From NCBI GenBank assembly GCA_003856375.1, contig CP034120.1, forward strand, positions 3,653,501 through 3,717,500: DNA of 64,000 bases. The letters are read 5' to 3'. The stretch is from Glaciecola amylolytica (lineage in GTDB: Bacteria; Bacteroidota; Bacteroidia; Flavobacteriales_D; Crocinitomicaceae). Of the stretch, positions 17,126 through 26,789 are shown piece by piece. Within the stretch, counting starts at the first letter, position 1. Every line of letters begins with the position of its first letter. Under the pieces are notes generated by a model, which saw nothing but the letters and a program-made list of their open reading frames with translations, made no database searches and was not told the origin of the DNA. The position numbers were made by a program, and so were the translations under genes.

Positions 17126-18952
17126 TTACAAATCTTCCGAATCTGAAACATCTCCGCGCAGTGCACGATAGCGTTTCCGGGCTTCCACCGTGAGTAAACT
17201 TCCTTTGCATTCAAAGAGAATTTTCTTGTAGTATTCCGCGGCTTTTTCTTTGTCGTGGAGGTTCTTTTCGTAGATTTCAGCGATTTGGAAAATAGCATCA
17301 TCGGCCAGAATATCGTCTTTGTAATAGGTGTAAATCCGATTCAGATAATTCAGTGCATCCTGCCATTTCCCCTGATATTCCATGGCTTGTGCTTTGCGAA
17401 ACAGGATTTCATCTGCCAATCCGTGATCCGGAAATGCCGTATTGATGGAATCATAGAGTTTGAATGCGCGCTCGAATTGATGCTGTTCCAACAACAAATC
17501 TGCCTGTGCAAACTGATACATGGCTGTGTAATTACTGTCGAGACCCAAATTATCGGTAATCAAAACGGATAGTTTCATCGCGTCATTTGCAATGAGTTTG
17601 CTGGTCGATTCTTTCAAAATATCGAGTTGAGATTGTGCAAACTTGAAATCTCCGTCGTAATAGAATACACGTGCATTTTTGAATTTCGCCTCTGATCCGA
17701 TCGCTTCGAATTTAAAGTCTTTGTCGATTTGCATGTAGTACAAGGAAGCCTGCCAGATGTCGTCTTTCAGAATCAACACATCAGCCAAAGCCATTTTAAC
17801 CTGCGCTCTTTCGAAGTCGGATAATCCTGGAACTGCCAGACAGCTATCCAGTAATTGTGACGCGCCTTCTGCATCGTTTCCGTAATATGCTTTGATTTCA
17901 GCTAATTCTTTTGCGGTATACACGGCATTTCTACTCCAGCCCAACAATTTCAATCCTTGTCTGTATTCTCTTTCCGCATCAACAATATCTTGTGGATGAT
18001 ACTTTTTCTCAATCGTGATTTCGCGGTAACGGATATTCAGTAAGGAACTGTATGCTGTATAGTAATTCGGATTTTGCGAGCCTTGATCGATGATGTAATT
18101 ATAAGCCAAACGCGCCGCTGCATAATCGCTGTTTTCCACACAAGTTTCCGCCAGATCCAATACGCGGTACCCGTTTCCTTTCTCCCGGCGATCCAAAGCC
18201 TGGGTTTGCGTTAATGCTGCTTTGAATTCTTTCTTCTGAATGAACAACCAAATAAGCATTTCAGAATAAATGAAATCATTGGGTTTCTTTTGAATCCGGA
18301 CAAGGAGCTTTTCTTTTAATTTCTGATAAACTCCGGTTTTATCTTCTGTGAAATCGATTTGCTTAGTCAGAGCATTCTGAATATTGCTTGCGTAATTCGG
18401 ATACAGATCCAACACTTCAAAATATTCATCGATCATTTCGTCTGTTCTTCCCAAAAGCGAATACACTTCGGCAAACTGAACCTGCAAAGGGTAGCTTTTT
18501 TTCAATTCTTTCCGACCTGCTTCCAGGGTTTTCAATCCCCAATCGACTTTTCCTTTTTTGATAAAGGAATTGTACAATTCAACGACTTCATAACCATTTG
18601 AAGTAACATGCTTTATGCGTTCATTATACAGCTTCTCTGTTTGTGAAGATCTTTCGGTACGTTCATACAAATCTCCCAATGCGATGGTATAATCGAAATC
18701 AGTTGAATTGGAAATCAGTTTTTTGAGGAATTTCTCCGCGTCTTTCGGTTGATTGGTTTTTTCCAGACAATCTACGTAACGCAGCTGATCAAACTTGGTA
18801 CTTTGCTTGTTGATGATCTTCTCAAAATAGGGAAGTGCTTTTTCAAACTCTCCGTTGTTGTAGTACAAATTGGCCAATTGCTGATCTGTGCTCGTTTGTG
18901 CGGAAAGAGCAAGGGAAAAGAACAGGCAACAAAAAATAATCAGGTGTTTCAT
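17126..18952 (-). CDS. Periplasmic tetratricopeptide-repeat protein
   Basis: 608 residues from ATG 18952. An upstream in-frame ATG at 19000 is rejected because 18952 directly precedes a signal peptide (KHLIIFCCLFFSLALSAQ) and leaves a 10-nt gap to the preceding gene. The rest is almost entirely helical TPR-like repeats: for example LANLYYNNGEFEKALPYFEK near the start and ALNYLNRIYTYYKDDILADD with AAEYYKKILFECKGS near the end. Such proteins usually scaffold envelope complexes, but nothing shows the partner. It is co-oriented with, and 10 nt after, the small lipoprotein gene. Confidence 0.88.
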   Translation of the reverse strand: MKHLIIFCCLFFSLALSAQTSTDQQLANLYYNNGEFEKALPYFEKIINKQSTKFDQLRYVDCLEKTNQPKDAEKFLKKLISNSTDFDYTIALGDLYERTERSSQTEKLYNERIKHVTSNGYEVVELYNSFIKKGKVDWGLKTLEAGRKELKKSYPLQVQFAEVYSLLGRTDEMIDEYFEVLDLYPNYASNIQNALTKQIDFTEDKTGVYQKLKEKLLVRIQKKPNDFIYSEMLIWLFIQKKEFKAALTQTQALDRREKGNGYRVLDLAETCVENSDYAAARLAYNYIIDQGSQNPNYYTAYSSLLNIRYREITIEKKYHPQDIVDAEREYRQGLKLLGWSRNAVYTAKELAEIKAYYGNDAEGASQLLDSCLAVPGLSDFERAQVKMALADVLILKDDIWQASLYYMQIDKDFKFEAIGSEAKFKNARVFYYDGDFKFAQSQLDILKESTSKLIANDAMKLSVLITDNLGLDSNYTAMYQFAQADLLLEQHQFERAFKLYDSINTAFPDHGLADEILFRKAQAMEYQGKWQDALNYLNRIYTYYKDDILADDAIFQIAEIYEKNLHDKEKAAEYYKKILFECKGSLLTVEARKRYRALRGDVSDSEDL

Positions 18953-18962
18953 GAAGTACTTA

Positions 18963-19502
18963 CTACATTGAAGGTGAATGTTCCACTTTAAAACGTTCAA
19001 AAATAGGTTTAAATTGCTCGTAAGAATGTTTAAATTCTATAAATTGTTTCTCCAGATTCCGGCTGTGTTTCCGTATTTCGGCTGCTTCTTTTAGCTCAAA
19101 CTGAACGGATTCGTAATACAGCGCACGGTCTCCGGATCCATTTTCGATATCCGACTGCAGCAATTTCAATCGTTTTTTTTGTTCCTGCTGAGCTTTTGTC
19201 AGGTTTTTGATTTCGGTCGTGAAAAAATCTGTTGCTCTGTAAGCCTGAATAAATCCGTCGATTTCTCTTGCCGTTTCCATGTCGAGCGTGTCATTTCCCA
19301 GCTCTATATTGAAATTCAACAACATGATTTTAGATTTTCCGCGCAGTTTCAATACCTGATTGGTATCTAATGTTTGGAGAATTTTCTGAACGGAATCATT
19401 GGTTGCTTTCGAAAACAAGACATCTTCTTCAAACTTGCCCAGTTTACCTTCACAGGAAGCAAGGGCAGTAAGCAGGATTAAAAAAGACAGAATTTTCAGC
19501 AT
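18963..19502 (-). CDS. Small coiled-coil lipoprotein
   Basis: 179 residues with a lipoprotein signal (LKILSFLILLTALASC, Cys17). The mature part is strongly helical and charged (LTKAQQEQKKRLKLLQSDIE, EAAEIRKHSRNLEKQFIEF), suggesting a coiled coil. It precedes the TPR gene by 10 nt on the same strand, so the two probably form an operon and may interact. No family assignment. Confidence 0.8.
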   Translation of the reverse strand: MLKILSFLILLTALASCEGKLGKFEEDVLFSKATNDSVQKILQTLDTNQVLKLRGKSKIMLLNFNIELGNDTLDMETAREIDGFIQAYRATDFFTTEIKNLTKAQQEQKKRLKLLQSDIENGSGDRALYYESVQFELKEAAEIRKHSRNLEKQFIEFKHSYEQFKPIFERFKVEHSPSM

Positions 19503-19605
19503 GATACTAAATTACATAAAATGATTGTTTTCTGATGAATTGAGTTGTTCAAAACAAAAACGCACAAAAAAACCATTCAATTTTGACCGGAATCCCAGTA
19601 GGAAC

Positions 19606-19628
19606 AAGGCCAATACGCAATATCGCGA
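19606..19628. repeat. Direct repeat left of the ArsR-like gene (possible operator)
   Basis: The core caatacgcaatatcgcga (19611-19628) recurs exactly at 20029-20046; extended by five bases upstream the two copies differ at one position. The inner 12-mer CGCAATATCGCG is nearly palindromic (10 of 12 positions), which would suit a dimeric HTH protein. Confidence 0.75.
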
Positions 19629-19712
19629 ATTTGTGTCGGAATAAGAAAAAAAATGAATTTCCTATTGCATAAAAGGCTAATATCTATTAACTTAAATAGA
19701 AATCAGTCAAAA

Positions 19713-20024
19713 ATGGGATTAATTAAACCAAACAATTACAACAAAGAGGAGATCACATTTGCACGAATTGCAGATGCTTTATCACATCCGGCGAGAACCA
19801 GAATTATTGAGTTAATTCAGGAGGAAAACATAGTTACTCAAACTTCACTTGTTTCTCACCTGAATTTAAACCGGACCTCCGTTAACAGACATATAAATAA
19901 TTTGAGAAGAGCCAATCTATTGCTCAATAAATATCGAATCCATTACGAGATACTCCATTTGAATGAAGAAACCTTTCTGCAGTTTGAAAAAAGGCTTCAA
20001 GAGCTCTCAAGCTCCTATAAATAA
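19713..20024 (+). CDS. ArsR-like winged-helix transcriptional regulator
   Basis: 103 residues from ATG 19713; a longer frame from 19653 adds 20 residues outside the fold. The sequence FARIADALSHPARTRIIELI followed by TQTSLVSHLNLNRTSVNRHI and NLRRANLLLNKYRIHYEI matches an ArsR-type winged helix: helix 1 with HPAR, recognition helix NRTSVNRHI, and a wing. No cysteine cluster for metal sensing is present, so the signal is unknown. The gene stands alone, is convergent with the large surface-protein gene, and is bracketed by two copies of an 18-bp repeat that may be its own binding site. Confidence 0.85.
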   Translation: MGLIKPNNYNKEEITFARIADALSHPARTRIIELIQEENIVTQTSLVSHLNLNRTSVNRHINNLRRANLLLNKYRIHYEILHLNEETFLQFEKRLQELSSSYK

Positions 20025-20046
20025 AGGTCAATACGCAATATCGCGA
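20024..20046. repeat. Direct repeat right of the ArsR-like gene
   Basis: Second copy of the 18-bp core (20029-20046), immediately after the stop codon of the regulator and 40 bp from the stop of the convergent surface-protein gene. Confidence 0.75.
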
Positions 20047-20085
20047 TCTTGGTACATCCGACTAAACTCATGCTGAAATCTACCA

Positions 20086-23000
20086 TCATCGCAACAAACT
20101 CAAGTGTCCGTTTATCTCGTGTCTGGCATTCGTCAAATCTCTGAATCGGATGACCCAGGTGTATGTTCCGTCCTGAACGCGTTCTTCCCCGGCATAGGAT
20201 CCATCCCAACCAATTTCCATATTGTGTGATTCAAAAATCAATTCTCCCCAACGGTCATAGATTTCCATCGTAAAATCAGTCTCTAAAATACCATATCCTT
20301 TTGCAACGAAAGTATTATTGAATTCATCCCCATCTGGCGTAAATACATTCGGAACAAATAATTCAAAAGAAGGTTTTACAATTACCACCAAATGAGCCTG
20401 ATCCGGACAATTGTATTCATTGTTGGCATTCAGAGTAACCGTAAATTCTCCGTAAGTATCATAACTATACGTCGGATTAGTAAGATAACTGATACCACCG
20501 TCTCCAAAATACCATTCATATTGCGAAGCATTCTGAGAAGAATTGGTGAAATGAAACTCCGGATCAATCGTAGTTACTTCCAATTTATCAGAAGTAAATG
20601 AGGCAATTGCTTGCGGATTAATTGTTACGATCCCACTCGCTGATGAAGCACTCTGACAACCATACTGATTCACAATTGTGAGATTAATCTCGTGTTGCCC
20701 GGGAGTGTTGAATACATGTATACCAACCATATCATGAGAAATAGTACCATCACCAAAATCCCAGGTGTAAGTCCATAGCGGATTATTAGTACCGGAATTG
20801 GAAACTGAGAAGTACTCTCCCTGACAATAGGTCCCGAGATCCGGATTCAAATCTACAACCGGAGGATTAACTACCATTACCGTTACCTCAGAGGTAATCT
20901 GCTGATTACATTGATTCACGGCAGAAATAATGTATGTGGTGGTAGAATCTGGTGTAATCGTTTGTGCGATCTGACAAGAAGTACAATGAGTCCAGGAAAG
21001 AATTACTGTTTGATCAGATCCGGTGTAAGCACCTCCTATGGTTACTGCTTCTCCCAGACAAACAATGGAATCAGAGATCGTTGCATAAATTTCCATCGGG
21101 TTTAACGTGATCATGGTAATTGTAGCATCAGAACTAACTGCACAACCGTTTCCATCAACAACGCTGCAAGTATAAGTAGTCTGAACAGCCGGTGAAACTG
21201 TCAATTGATTAGTGCTTCCGGTTTGCGGCGACCAACTGAATGAATATGGACTGCTGCCTCCTCCTGCCTGAGCTTCGATAGTAACAGGGCTGCCCGGACA
21301 AATAGCAGTATCCTGCGAGAGGGTCATAACTAAAGGAGTTGGCTGGTCCACAAAAGTACTCTGAATCAAAGTGCATCCGTTTGAATCCGTAATTGTTACA
21401 GAATAACTCCCCGAAATCAATCCGTTGATTGACGCCCCGTTTGCTCCGGTATTCCAGCTATACTGATACGAGGGAGTTCCACCTGAAACAGCAGTCAGAA
21501 TACTTCCATTGTTAAACCCGTAACAACTTGGTTGAGTGATTGTGAAATTATTTATCAGCGGTAAGGGTTCGATAATTATCAACACAAGATCACTAGTGCA
21601 TCCATTTTGATCAGTTACCGTTACCGAATAATTACCGGCAGTTAAACCGGAGGCCGTTGCTGTATTCTGAACAGGACTAGTATTCCATACATAAGAATAG
21701 ATTCCATAACCTCCTGTCGCCTGAACAGTAATTGATCCATCCGATCCACCGAAACAAGAAACATTGTTTCTATCCAGTTCACTAACCTGAAGCAGCAGAG
21801 GTTCATAAATTTCAAATGAAAGGAGTGTATCACAACCAATGGAATTCAAAATACTCACGGTATGCATTCCCGGCGTCAGGTTCAAAGCTGAATTAGAAGC
21901 ACTGTAAGCTCCTCCGTCAAATGCGAACGAATATGGACCTGTTGTTCCTGTCATTGTTACTTGAGCCGTACCGTTGGTCATTCCAAAACAGGAAACATCC
22001 TGGGTTTGTATCAAAACCGATTCCAGTACCGGATTAAAAATTATTTGTGTACTGTCTGAAACCTCCGGACATCCTGTATTATTAACTGTTCCGACTTGAA
22101 TTTGAACAACTCCCGTGTTAAATTCGCCAGCTCCCGGGTAATAATCGACAATCAATGAAGTATCACTTGGCGAAAAAGTTCCTGATCCCCCAGACCACAA
22201 AACACCTTGTGTATTTGAAGCGGTTGCCGTTAATGTAATCGCTCCGATGTAATTCAAACAAACATCCACATCCGCTCCCGCATCAATTGTAGGTGGCAGT
22301 AGTTGCGTTACAGTTACAGCAGCCTGACGAATGATACAATTCGTTGCATCCGTAATGCTGACAGTGTGAGTACCAACTCCCAGGTTGGTTGCCGCTGTAT
22401 TTGCCCCGTTGGACCACAAATATGCATATGGTGGTGTACCGCCAAGAGCCTGAGCAACTGCAGAAACAGTAAGTTCTCCCGGACAAAGCACCGTATCAGG
22501 GGCTAAAATTGCAGCCGTTAATGCCGGTGCAAAATTAACTGATAGTGTATCACAAATTGGTTGGGTTGTACAACCATTTGCTGCCATACCACAAACCAGG
22601 TAGTCAACAACCGGAGGTGCTAATGAATTATTTGATGCTAAAACTGTATCACAAGCCATTGTGCAGGAAAGCAACCCGTTTTGTGAACCCATCGTTCCAG
22701 GATTAATGCTATTCCAGGTAATGGTGCTTTCATCATAGAATTGTACCCACAACTGACCGGAACATCCGTCTCCCAATGTCAGATTAGGACCAAAGATCGG
22801 ATTCGGGATCGTTTCAATAGAGAACGTATTGACGTTGTTTCCAGGTTTACAGAAGGTGAGATGGAAAGGTCCTGTCCCATATAAGCAAATCGGGGAACCG
22901 ACCGCGATAGGTGTCCCGCAATCAATCTGATAGAACAGTGCTCCCGGAGGTACTGCTCCTGAAGCAATATTAAAAACTATAGCCGCAGCATTCGGATTAA

Positions 23001-23226
23001 GGGTAATTATAAATTCCAGACATTTATCCGGAGCAGTGGCCCCACAGCAAAAACCATCCCTGTCTGTACTCGGACTTAACCAACTCATATATGGGCTCGC
23101 CGACAAATCTACATCAAAGGAAGGTGTGATAGAATCACAATATTGTGCGTTGACAGTAGTGGAAATGGAAATAAGAGTACCAAACAATAAGTTCAGTACA
23201 CCAAATATTGGCATTCTAGTCTTCAT
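20086..23226 (-). CDS. SprB-repeat/PKD surface protein with T9SS type B C-terminal domain
   Basis: 1046 residues with a signal peptide (LLFGTLISISTTVNAQ). The middle carries several SprB-type repeats, each with a core like SCFGGSDGSITVQATGG...YVWNT...GLTAGNYSVTVTDQNGC. Two PKD-type domains follow (WDFGDGT, WYFGDGG). The last ~90 residues (VPNVFTPDGDEFN ... IYDRWGELIFES ... DGTYTWVIRF) are the gliding-motility-associated type B T9SS sorting domain. The protein is predicted to be a secreted, surface-exposed adhesin. SprB itself is much larger, so this is a shorter relative. Convergent with the ArsR-like gene. Confidence 0.92.
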   Translation of the reverse strand: MKTRMPIFGVLNLLFGTLISISTTVNAQYCDSITPSFDVDLSASPYMSWLSPSTDRDGFCCGATAPDKCLEFIITLNPNAAAIVFNIASGAVPPGALFYQIDCGTPIAVGSPICLYGTGPFHLTFCKPGNNVNTFSIETIPNPIFGPNLTLGDGCSGQLWVQFYDESTITWNSINPGTMGSQNGLLSCTMACDTVLASNNSLAPPVVDYLVCGMAANGCTTQPICDTLSVNFAPALTAAILAPDTVLCPGELTVSAVAQALGGTPPYAYLWSNGANTAATNLGVGTHTVSITDATNCIIRQAAVTVTQLLPPTIDAGADVDVCLNYIGAITLTATASNTQGVLWSGGSGTFSPSDTSLIVDYYPGAGEFNTGVVQIQVGTVNNTGCPEVSDSTQIIFNPVLESVLIQTQDVSCFGMTNGTAQVTMTGTTGPYSFAFDGGAYSASNSALNLTPGMHTVSILNSIGCDTLLSFEIYEPLLLQVSELDRNNVSCFGGSDGSITVQATGGYGIYSYVWNTSPVQNTATASGLTAGNYSVTVTDQNGCTSDLVLIIIEPLPLINNFTITQPSCYGFNNGSILTAVSGGTPSYQYSWNTGANGASINGLISGSYSVTITDSNGCTLIQSTFVDQPTPLVMTLSQDTAICPGSPVTIEAQAGGGSSPYSFSWSPQTGSTNQLTVSPAVQTTYTCSVVDGNGCAVSSDATITMITLNPMEIYATISDSIVCLGEAVTIGGAYTGSDQTVILSWTHCTSCQIAQTITPDSTTTYIISAVNQCNQQITSEVTVMVVNPPVVDLNPDLGTYCQGEYFSVSNSGTNNPLWTYTWDFGDGTISHDMVGIHVFNTPGQHEINLTIVNQYGCQSASSASGIVTINPQAIASFTSDKLEVTTIDPEFHFTNSSQNASQYEWYFGDGGISYLTNPTYSYDTYGEFTVTLNANNEYNCPDQAHLVVIVKPSFELFVPNVFTPDGDEFNNTFVAKGYGILETDFTMEIYDRWGELIFESHNMEIGWDGSYAGEERVQDGTYTWVIRFRDLTNARHEINGHLSLLR

Positions 23227-23493
23227 AATACAAGTATTAAATACAGCACTCCCTTGACGTAAAAAGAATGGAATCGTCTAACCGAACCTGAACGGAAGAT
23301 CCATTTCGATTAGTCTATAAAAAAAGGATGCTGGTCTTTCATTAAACATTGTTTGACAGCAAAATTCAATCAGAACTTATCTAAAACACAAAATAATTGT
23401 TGTATCAATTAACCTTGTGCATGAATATATCAGTCCTATAAATGAATATTTAAAAATGTAATTCCAGAATAAACGGTTCCGTCTCTGATCAGC
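23227..23493. other. Intergenic DNA upstream of the surface-protein gene
   Basis: AT-rich, with no convincing coding frame. It should hold the promoter for the 20086-23226 gene on the minus strand; no clear consensus element was found. Confidence 0.4.
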
Positions 23494-23530
23494 AAAAAAA
23501 AATCGCATAATGATTTCTCATCATGCGATT
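23494..23530 (-). terminator. Rho-independent terminator of serS
   Basis: On the minus strand, arms AATCGCATGATGA and TCATTATGCGATT pair with one mismatch around a short loop (plus-strand arms 23501-23513 and 23518-23530), followed by a run of nine T. It lies 15 nt after the serS stop. Confidence 0.9.
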
Positions 23531-23544
23531 CTCTTCCGATATTT

Positions 23545-24816
23545 TTAATCAATCCTCGTAAACCCGGTATACTTATGCAGCACCTCCGGAATTTCAATAC
23601 CATCCAACGTCTGGTAGTTCTCCATAATAGACGCCATGATTCGAGGCAATGCCAAAGCAGAACCATTCAAGGTATGCGCTAAATAATTTTTCTTATCACT
23701 TCCCTTGAAACGCAATTTCAAGCGATTTGCCTGAAATGTGTCAAAACGGGAACAAGAACTCACTTCCAGCCATTTCTCCTGAGCTGCGGAATACACTTCG
23801 AAGTCATATGTCATAGCAGAAGCGAAACCTGTGTCACCTCCACACAAACGCAAAATACGGTAGTGCAATCCTAACTTCTCCAACAAGCCTTTCACATGGT
23901 CCACCATTTCAGTTAAAGCTCTCTCTGAATTTCGCGGATGCTCGATACGCACAATTTCAACCTTATCGAATTGATGCAAACGGTTCAAACCGCGAACATG
24001 CGCACCATAACTTCCCGCCTCTCTTCTGAAACAAGGAGTATAGCCAGTCATTTTAATGGAAAAATTCTCATCCGGAAGAAGCACATCGCGGTAAATATTC
24101 GTCAATGGAACTTCAGCCGTTGGAATCATGTACAAATCATCAACCGGCATGTGGTACATCTGACCTTCTTTATCCGGCAATTGTCCGGTACCGTAAGCAC
24201 TTGCTTCGTTTACTACGTGGGGAACAATAAATTCCTCGTAACCTGCTTTTTCAGCTTCTTCCAGGAAGAATTGAATCAGCGCACGTTGCAATTTTGCTCC
24301 TTTCCCTTTGTAAACCGGGAAACCTGCTCCTGTAATCTTAACCCCCAATTCGAAGTCAATCAGATCAAATTTTTTGGTTAATTCCCAATGCGGCAATGCA
24401 TTATTGTGCAATACAGAAGGTTCACCAACAACCTCAATTGTCTCGTTATCCTCTTCGTTTTTCCCGGCAACCACCAAGGCATTCGGAACATTCGGAATCT
24501 GATAAAGCAACTGTGTAATTTCATTTTCCAGCGTGTCGACCTCCAATTTCAATTGATTCTCTTCTTGTTTTAGATCGGCAGTTTTTGTCTTCGCAGCTTC
24601 TGCTTCTGCAGCTTTACCACTTTTGAAAAATTCACCAATTTCCTTTGCAATCTTATTCAATTCGGACGCAATGGATTCCATGGACGTTTTTGCTGAACGC
24701 CATTGCTGGTCTTTCGCAATAATTGCATCAATAGTCTCCGTTACATCAATGTTGCGCTTCTTTAGTGCGGTGATGATCTCATCACGTTCAGCGCGGATTT
24801 TGGTCATTTCTAACAT
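23545..24816 (-). CDS. serS: Seryl-tRNA synthetase
   Basis: Class II aminoacyl-tRNA synthetase that charges tRNA-Ser (423 residues from ATG 24816; a GTG nine codons upstream is rejected). The N-terminal ~110 residues form the long antiparallel coiled-coil tRNA-binding arm (IAKEIGEFFKSGKAAEAEAAK...). Class II motifs follow: PTAEVPLTN, FRREAGSYGAHVRGLNRLHQF (motif 2) and LNGSALALPRIMASIMENYQ (motif 3, Arg). A strong terminator follows. Confidence 0.97.
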   Translation of the reverse strand: MLEMTKIRAERDEIITALKKRNIDVTETIDAIIAKDQQWRSAKTSMESIASELNKIAKEIGEFFKSGKAAEAEAAKTKTADLKQEENQLKLEVDTLENEITQLLYQIPNVPNALVVAGKNEEDNETIEVVGEPSVLHNNALPHWELTKKFDLIDFELGVKITGAGFPVYKGKGAKLQRALIQFFLEEAEKAGYEEFIVPHVVNEASAYGTGQLPDKEGQMYHMPVDDLYMIPTAEVPLTNIYRDVLLPDENFSIKMTGYTPCFRREAGSYGAHVRGLNRLHQFDKVEIVRIEHPRNSERALTEMVDHVKGLLEKLGLHYRILRLCGGDTGFASAMTYDFEVYSAAQEKWLEVSSCSRFDTFQANRLKLRFKGSDKKNYLAHTLNGSALALPRIMASIMENYQTLDGIEIPEVLHKYTGFTRID

Positions 24817-24880
24817 ATGAATTGAATTTGAGTGTTGATCCACCGAAGTGAATCGGGTTTAAAATTGGTAAATTAAAACG

Positions 24881-24920
24881 AAAAAAAGGCGAATCCCGAA
24901 ACTATCGGAACTCACCTTTC
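24881..24920 (-). terminator. Terminator of the rplU-rpmA operon
   Basis: On the minus strand AAAGGTGAGTTCCGA pairs, with three G-U type wobbles, with TCGGGATTCGCCTTT (plus arms 24905-24919 and 24885-24899), followed by a T run. It lies 23 nt after the rpmA stop. Confidence 0.88.
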
Positions 24921-24942
24921 TCAAAAAATTTATATTATTCGA

Positions 24943-25212
24943 TTAAGCCTCCGTAGTTTCAAATGGAACCACCGATACAAACGAACGATTATCTCTTTTT
25001 TTACGGAACTCAACTGTTCCGTCAGTTAAAGCATATAGTGTGTGATCTTTACCGATCCCAACATGCTCTCCCGGGTGGTGTGCAGTACCGCGTTGACGAA
25101 CAATAATGTTCCCAGCGATTGCAGCTTGTCCACCGAAAATTTTCACTCCTAGACGTTTGCTATGTGATTCGCGACCGTTTTTGGAACTACCGACTCCTTT
25201 TTTATGTGCCAT
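24943..25212 (-). CDS. rpmA: 50S ribosomal protein bL27
   Basis: 89 residues. The N-terminus [20 protein letters not shown] and the core [20 protein letters not shown] are diagnostic of bL27, whose N-terminal tail reaches the peptidyl-transferase centre. There is no cleavable N-terminal extension like that of Firmicutes. It follows rplU by 35 nt, the usual order. Confidence 0.98.
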   Translation of the reverse strand: MAHKKGVGSSKNGRESHSKRLGVKIFGGQAAIAGNIIVRQRGTAHHPGEHVGIGKDHTLYALTDGTVEFRKKRDNRSFVSVVPFETTEA

Positions 25213-25247
25213 CTTTTCTAATTTTTTATCCGTCAGTTGACGGAGAA

Positions 25248-25559
25248 TTACCCTTTAATATCTGTAATCGTAATTTGTGTAAAAGATTGACGGTGACCGT
25301 TTCTTTTCACATATCCTTTTCTACGTTTCTTACGGAAAATGATAACTGTATCACCTTTAACGTGATCATTCACTTGAGCAGTAACTAATGCTCCTGCGAT
25401 AGCTGGGGCGCCAATATTCACTTTTCCTCCGTTGTCAACCAATAAAACACGATCAAATTCTACTTTTGATCCTGCCTCAGCGTTTAAACGGTGTACAAAG
25501 ATTTTTTGGTCTTTTTGCACTTTAAATTGCTGCCCTGCTATTTCTACTATTGCGTACAT
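25248..25559 (-). CDS. rplU: 50S ribosomal protein bL21
   Basis: 103 residues from ATG 25559, which gives the classic start [16 protein letters not shown]; an upstream TTG frame is rejected. The C-terminal [19 protein letters not shown] is the RNA-binding signature of bL21. It forms an operon with rpmA. Confidence 0.98.
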   Translation of the reverse strand: MYAIVEIAGQQFKVQKDQKIFVHRLNAEAGSKVEFDRVLLVDNGGKVNIGAPAIAGALVTAQVNDHVKGDTVIIFRKKRRKGYVKRNGHRQSFTQITITDIKG

Positions 25560-25589
25560 AACAGATGTTTTAAAATTTAATTTGGAGGG

Positions 25590-25597
25590 CAAAGATA
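25590..25597 (-). promoter_or_regulatory. -7 promoter element of rplU-rpmA
   Basis: TATCTTTG on the minus strand is a full match to TAnnTTTG, 30 nt upstream of the rplU ATG. No clear -33 element. Confidence 0.6.
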
Positions 25598-25637
25598 ATA
25601 AAGTTTTTCAACAATCCATCCGTTACAACTAATTTTC

Positions 25638-26732
25638 TTACTCAGAGTCGATTGAATTAGTTAAAAACTCCTTCAACTCTGTCCAATATCTGCTTTTCAA
25701 AAGACATTTTCGTTGTTTGTCCAGAACCCAGTAATACGGCATTCCGTTCAGTTGAAACGATTCTCCCGCTATCCGGCTGCTAAGATACGTAATAAACGTC
25801 CATCCGCCTTTTTTCATCTGATTCTCCAGATCGTCTCTATCATAAAAAGTAAGGATCTGAAATTGGTTCTTAAGCCTTTCCAATGAATCCAATTCAGGCA
25901 AACAACTTGAGCAGTACTCATTCCAAAAAGTTACCACAGTATACTTTTGCGAAGATTGTTTCAGAAAGGAACCAAGATCTATGAGGCTGTCCAATTGAAA
26001 GTTCCGGATCGAATTTGAAAACAAGATGGATGGATTATACACCGGATCGTCTATTTTATGAAGTACAAATCGGCCCTTATCATCCAACAATCGGAAAGTA
26101 GCATTCCACCAATCAGTAGCAATTGTATCCACTTCCTTCACAAAATTTACCCTCGAATTGATTCCTGTAAGAAAATAAGTGCTCTCAGAAAGCGAAACAT
26201 AATCCATCGAATCAATTCTTCCATTAAAGTTCCGGTCGATAAATGCTAAAAATATAGGTGGCGTTTCTTGAATCTGTGTGCAAAAAATCGTTCGGTTCCT
26301 CATTTTTACATAACCAAATGCTTCATCCAATTTCTGTTTTTCCTTTAATGGCGGACCACTTCCTCCCTTCGGAGTTTTAATCAGCTGCCAATCAAATTCT
26401 ATCCGCGCATCTCCGCTTTCGATATAAAACACCGAACTGTCCCTTAATCCGAGCTGCATATAAATACAATTCAAGCACGTTAATTTCAGTCCGTCTTGAT
26501 CTTTCTTCAATCCGATCCGAATCGTGTCGTAGCGGTAATTCACGTGATAATAATCCGATGGAAGCAGCTCAAAGTAAGATTCATTGACATCTTTAACAAC
26601 CGGATAAATGCGATCAGAACTTACCAGACGAGTATATTCCGGCCTTCCGATTTGATTCGGAGTAAACAACGTATCCTGTGCTGCAATTTGACCACAGAAA
26701 ACCAAAAAGCAGAGAATTAAAAAATGTTTCAT
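25638..26732 (-). CDS. Exported thioredoxin-fold protein (TlpA-like)
   Basis: 364 residues with signal peptide (KHFLILCFLVFCGQIAAQ). The C-terminal ~100 residues form a thioredoxin-like domain: KYTVVTFWNEYCSSC with the redox pair Cys274/Cys277, then GMPYYWVLDKQRK, the cis-Pro and last strand. The N-terminal ~230 residues are beta-rich, with an EF-like acidic stretch FIDRNFNGRIDSMD that could bind calcium, and are lineage-specific. It probably reduces or isomerises disulfides of exported proteins in the periplasm. The next gene upstream codes for a cysteine-containing T9SS protease, but the link is only positional. Confidence 0.85.
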   Translation of the reverse strand: MKHFLILCFLVFCGQIAAQDTLFTPNQIGRPEYTRLVSSDRIYPVVKDVNESYFELLPSDYYHVNYRYDTIRIGLKKDQDGLKLTCLNCIYMQLGLRDSSVFYIESGDARIEFDWQLIKTPKGGSGPPLKEKQKLDEAFGYVKMRNRTIFCTQIQETPPIFLAFIDRNFNGRIDSMDYVSLSESTYFLTGINSRVNFVKEVDTIATDWWNATFRLLDDKGRFVLHKIDDPVYNPSILFSNSIRNFQLDSLIDLGSFLKQSSQKYTVVTFWNEYCSSCLPELDSLERLKNQFQILTFYDRDDLENQMKKGGWTFITYLSSRIAGESFQLNGMPYYWVLDKQRKCLLKSRYWTELKEFLTNSIDSE

Positions 26733-26789
26733 TGAAAAGTTAACAGGTTTTTAAAAGTAGAAAAAAAACGCTACAACTTTTAAAACCAA

